Below, in pieces: positions 61,106-64,000 of a stretch of DNA of 64,000 nucleotides. The stretch covers positions 1 to 64,000 of the forward strand of contig CAMDWI010000008.1 in the NCBI GenBank assembly GCA_945878555.1, in the 5' to 3' direction. A program made the position numbers and the translations under genes. The notes below the pieces were generated by a model, which had not been told where the DNA came from, ran no database searches, and worked only from the letters and a program-made list of their open reading frames with translations. The stretch is from Klebsiella pneumoniae (GTDB taxonomy: Bacteria; Pseudomonadota; Gammaproteobacteria; Eutrophobiales; Eutrophobiaceae). The first letter of the stretch is position 1; every line of letters begins with the position of its first letter.

Positions 61106-62803
61106 CTAAAAACCCCCTCCCGCCCTCGAGTAAACATTACGACCACCAACATAGGTGGCTAACGGCACAATTTCCCGTATCTGTTCTTCCGGCACAGTCA
61201 GCAAGTCCTGGGAGAGGATTAAAAAGTCAGCCAGTTTGCCAGGCTCTATCGAGCCTTTGATTTTTTCTTCATAGGTAAGATAGGCGTTATTAAGCGACAT
61301 GACCCGCAGCGCTTCCATACGCTCAATCTTCTGGTTTGCCCCGATAACCATTTCCTGATCCATAGTCTTGCGGGTCACATAGAAATAGATATTCAGGAAC
61401 GGGTTGTTGGGAAAACTTGGCCAGTCACTGCCTCCGGCGACGATGATGCCTTGATCCAGAAACTCCCGCATCGGCAAGACCCGTTCTGACCTTTGCTTAC
61501 CCCACGCACTCAGTATTTCATGGTAACCCGTGTAGGGTTGGTATTGCGCTGATATCATGACCCCCAGACGTTTGATACGCTCGATCTGATCGGGATGGAT
61601 GAGCTGTACATGTTCAACTATCCAGCGTCTGTCCTTAATGGATCGTTCCTGATGGGCAGCTTCATAGGCATCAAGTACCAGATCCAGCGTTCTGTCCCCT
61701 TCCACATGAATAGAAGGACGCCAGCCATAGCGATTCATCGTCAGGATGGCCTTTTTAAAACTCGCTTCGGGCGTACGAAACTCACCCCTGTCATTACCAT
61801 CGCTATCGCTATAAGGCTCGCGTACAGTGTCTCCGGGGTTAAACTCGGCAACTCCATCAATTCTTAACCATTCATCACCGAAACCGGAACCGACACCCCA
61901 GGGACTGAGCATTTGCTCAAGACCAGACTCCTCGCCGGCATTTAACTCAAGCCCCATACTGATACGCATACTCAGTGCGCCTTCGCGCCAGAGTTCGTAA
62001 TATGCCCGCATCACCTCAGGATAAAGTTGCAGGTCACGGATGCTGGTCAGGCCCATCGAATTCTGTTGGGCCATCATTTTTGCAAGCATGGCCTTTTTCT
62101 GATCGAGATCAGGCGGAGGAACGGCCCGGGCGGTAAGATGCAGGGCCGCTGCACCACGCCCGAACACCACACCATTCAGCGCGCCGGCCTTATCCTTGCC
62201 AACGGTAATCCTGGGTGGCATGGTATCCTGGGAAAGGCCCAGGGCGTTCAGGGCTGCAGTATTAACATATAATTTTTGTCGACTTTCAACTACGATAATC
62301 GGATGGTCCAGGCTAAGCTGATCCAGTTCCTGGATGGTAGGTGTGCGTCCTTCAGGAAACTTCGCGGGATCCCAGCCCCCCATTCGGGTCAATATTGATT
62401 CGCCGGGAGATGCATCCCTGACCGCCTGTTGCAGGCGTGTGAGCATCTCTTTCAGAGAACCCACATTTTCCATATCAATACCGCGTAAGGTCAGGAGGGC
62501 GAGATGATATTGGTGGCTGTGGTTGTCCATTAACCCGGGGACAACCGTGTGGCCACGAAGGTCAGTCAGGCGGGTGTCAGGTCCGGCAAGTGCCTGGATC
62601 TCGTCGGTGCTGCCCACCGCGAGAAAGCGGTCGTTTTTTACCGCAACAGCCTCGACGATACTCGATTCATTATCTACCGTAACTATCTTGCCATTGTAGA
62701 AAATCGTATCCGGGACGGTCGATAACATTTGCTGTGCAAATACAAAGAGTGGAGCAGCCGCGAGTGATAACAACATGATGGGTAGATAAATTCGCTTAAT
62801 CAT
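61106..62803 (-). CDS. Exported amidohydrolase (YtcJ-like, Amidohydro_3)
   Basis: A 565-aa protein with a signal peptide (LPIMLLSLAAAPLFVFAQQ). Metal-dependent hydrolase landmarks are VVPGLMDNHSHQYHLALL (the HxH site appears here as HSH), SIHVEGDRTLDLVLDAYE, WIVEHVQLIHPDQIERIKRLGV and VAGGSDWPSFPNNPF. The C-terminal GSIEPGKLADFLILSQDLL closes the composite domain typical of the family. Relatives act on formamide or amide derivatives of aromatic compounds; the substrate is unknown. It is convergent to the TonB/DUF1592 cluster. Confidence 0.9.
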   Translation of the reverse strand: MIKRIYLPIMLLSLAAAPLFVFAQQMLSTVPDTIFYNGKIVTVDNESSIVEAVAVKNDRFLAVGSTDEIQALAGPDTRLTDLRGHTVVPGLMDNHSHQYHLALLTLRGIDMENVGSLKEMLTRLQQAVRDASPGESILTRMGGWDPAKFPEGRTPTIQELDQLSLDHPIIVVESRQKLYVNTAALNALGLSQDTMPPRITVGKDKAGALNGVVFGRGAAALHLTARAVPPPDLDQKKAMLAKMMAQQNSMGLTSIRDLQLYPEVMRAYYELWREGALSMRISMGLELNAGEESGLEQMLSPWGVGSGFGDEWLRIDGVAEFNPGDTVREPYSDSDGNDRGEFRTPEASFKKAILTMNRYGWRPSIHVEGDRTLDLVLDAYEAAHQERSIKDRRWIVEHVQLIHPDQIERIKRLGVMISAQYQPYTGYHEILSAWGKQRSERVLPMREFLDQGIIVAGGSDWPSFPNNPFLNIYFYVTRKTMDQEMVIGANQKIERMEALRVMSLNNAYLTYEEKIKGSIEPGKLADFLILSQDLLTVPEEQIREIVPLATYVGGRNVYSRAGGGF

Positions 62804-62911
62804 TTGGTTCTACTCCTGTTTTCGTATTGCCAGTGATGATACTCAGCCACCAGACTTGCAGTCTCGAGGGTCAGTTTTCTCAAAACACACCGTGTTTCGA
62901 ACAATCAAAAA

Positions 62912-62949
62912 GAGTCGGAGACAATTGAGAATTATTTGTCCCCTGCCCC
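62912..62949. repeat. GTCGGAGACAA-type imperfect inverted repeat
   Basis: GAGTCGGAGACAA and TTGTCCCCTGCCCCC form an imperfect hairpin 7 bp downstream of the minus-strand hydrolase gene (stop at 62956). It resembles the terminator at 51840-51892 and may act as a terminator. Confidence 0.5.
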
Positions 62950-62955
62950 CGGATT

Positions 62956-64000
62956 TTAATCAACGCCGATTTCGTCTGTCCGCGCCTTTTCCAGATACCA
63001 GTCAAGGGCTTCATCGGTGAGCAGTCTGTCTGCATGCAGACTTTTGGCGACATCGGTTACACAGCTAACATAACGCTCGCGGGTCAATTTTTCATTGGGT
63101 CGCAAGATCCCGGTTTTTTCACCATTGCGATAGCGCACGTGCCAGACCTGCTGGATAGAGGGTCGTGTCATACGGAGCAAGCTGTTGGTCATATTCACGA
63201 GATGGCCATTGGCATCCAGTGGCTCCAGCCATTCTTCCTTGAATCCGGGCGGCCGCTTCTGGTTTACGTTGATTTGGGGAACCGGCATGGTCAGGTAAGG
63301 GACGAATAGCGCCGGGCTGGATCCGACGGCAGTACCATCTGGCCGATTCATATAGGGACGGTATATACCGCGTGGGCATGCCGTTTCAGGTAACTGAATG
63401 GCGGGCCCTGCGTCCGGGTCCAGCTCCCACACGTCTACCGCATCAATACGCGTATCAGGCGGTTTTTTACCCGTATCAACCCAGTCATACAACGCCTGAT
63501 GCAGCGCCATTTCAACACCGCCAATATCAATCATGTCCCTGGCTAGATCAGGATAATCAAAGGCCTCAGCGGATGCATCACTGTGACCGGTACCGGCGAC
63601 TACATAGGCTTTCCAGATGTTTCCCAGGCCCTTTTCAATATTGATACGGGTGTTTTCGAGTTTGTAGTCGTAATAGGTCCCCGGTACCCGCTCAAACAAG
63701 TGAGGTACGGTCGATGTGGAAGCACCGGGATAGGCGCCATGAATGACTTCGACTGTCGGAGGCATAAGACTCATTTGCTCACTGCCAAAGGCCAGCGTGT
63801 CGGTCTCACTGGGTTGCAATCGAAATGAGCCATTTTCATCTACTATCGCGGGTTCCCAGAAGTAGGCAGTCGATCCGTGCCCGGCGGCGGTGTCATTCAG
63901 AAAAAAGCCGTTGAACAATTTACTGCCCGTATGATCGACATTGACACCGTTGATAACAACAAAGCTGCGACCCAGCGCGGCGCCGGCAGAATGGCCCCGG
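62956..64000 (-). CDS. Alpha/beta hydrolase-domain protein (5' end outside the window)
   Basis: The ORF track starts at a TTG (63918), but the frame continues to the window edge and reads RGHSAGAALGRSFVVINGVN. GHSAG is a nucleophile elbow, so the real start lies beyond 64000 and at least ~345 residues are encoded here. The remainder has FLNDTAAGHGSTAYFWEP, HSDASAEAFDYPD (likely the catalytic His region) and CPRGIYRPYMNRPDGT, matching the 'alpha/beta hydrolase domain' (Abhydrolase_10-type) family. The substrate is unknown. It is on the same strand as, and upstream of, the amidohydrolase gene. Confidence 0.82.
   Translation of the reverse strand, partial: RGHSAGAALGRSFVVINGVNVDHTGSKLFNGFFLNDTAAGHGSTAYFWEPAIVDENGSFRLQPSETDTLAFGSEQMSLMPPTVEVIHGAYPGASTSTVPHLFERVPGTYYDYKLENTRINIEKGLGNIWKAYVVAGTGHSDASAEAFDYPDLARDMIDIGGVEMALHQALYDWVDTGKKPPDTRIDAVDVWELDPDAGPAIQLPETACPRGIYRPYMNRPDGTAVGSSPALFVPYLTMPVPQINVNQKRPPGFKEEWLEPLDANGHLVNMTNSLLRMTRPSIQQVWHVRYRNGEKTGILRPNEKLTRERYVSCVTDVAKSLHADRLLTDEALDWYLEKARTDEIGVD

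Overview
The window looks like a chromosomal segment of a gammaproteobacterium of medium G+C. The evidence is the gene order gatCAB divergent from mreBCD, followed by mrdA-rodA-mltB-rlpA-dacA, together with Mla-type lipid-transport genes and TonB/OmpA outer-membrane proteins. I cannot name the genus. I saw no tRNA, rRNA, CRISPR array, transposase or integrase gene.

Layout. (1) 1-150 and 29880-30029 hold two copies of a small non-coding element with 26-bp terminal inverted repeats, each inside the loop of the same short hairpin. (2) 229-9800 is envelope-related: an OmpA-like porin with two peptidoglycan-binding domains, a DUF3494 (ice-binding-like) lipoprotein, two small membrane proteins, a four-gene MlaE/MlaF/MCE/PqiC-like lipid transporter operon and an M48 lipoprotein protease. 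(3) 9771-22795 is a dense signalling block, almost all on the minus strand: a REC-cyclase, a hybrid histidine kinase with three near-identical PAS units, a Cache-PAS-GGDEF protein, a 1365-aa PAS/GAF/GGDEF/EAL protein, a KaiB-like protein and two Crp/Fnr-type regulators. (4) 23100-28486 is a plus-strand stress and envelope block (DUF883, YqjE- and YqjK-like, CsbD, BON, DUF4398, OmpA, phospholipase-D-like), followed by a CPA1 antiporter. A 16-bp palindrome recurs in front of genes in blocks 3 and 4 and may tie them into one regulon. (5) 30060-32641 has an ABC-2 exporter and several tiny membrane proteins. (6) 32707-42456 is the elongasome and peptidoglycan operon with dat and queD at its 3' end. 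(7) 42736-45974 is gatCAB.

(8) 45975-52692 is an accessory, repeat-rich and partly AT-rich region. It contains a DpnII/MboI-like nuclease gene bordered by attC-like sequence, a HAD phosphatase, a HEPN-like/winged-helix protein, two GNATs, a MerR-DUF2938-DUF2798 unit and a truncated secreted-protein gene. (9) 52693-64000 is a catabolic or surface cluster: TonB receptor, di-haem-motif DUF1592-type protein, Tat-exported DUF1552 protein, exported ankyrin protein, amidohydrolase and the 3' part of an alpha/beta hydrolase that runs off the window.

Points most worth following: the element inserted in both orientations into one hairpin target; apparent non-AUG starts (ATC for the MCE gene, ATT for mreC); the shared palindrome and KaiB/Crp/c-di-GMP operon; the nuclease and HEPN-like genes of the accessory region; and poly-G tracts at the translation starts of the TonB/DUF1592 cluster. 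All functional calls rest on reading the sequence and on family knowledge; no searches were run.
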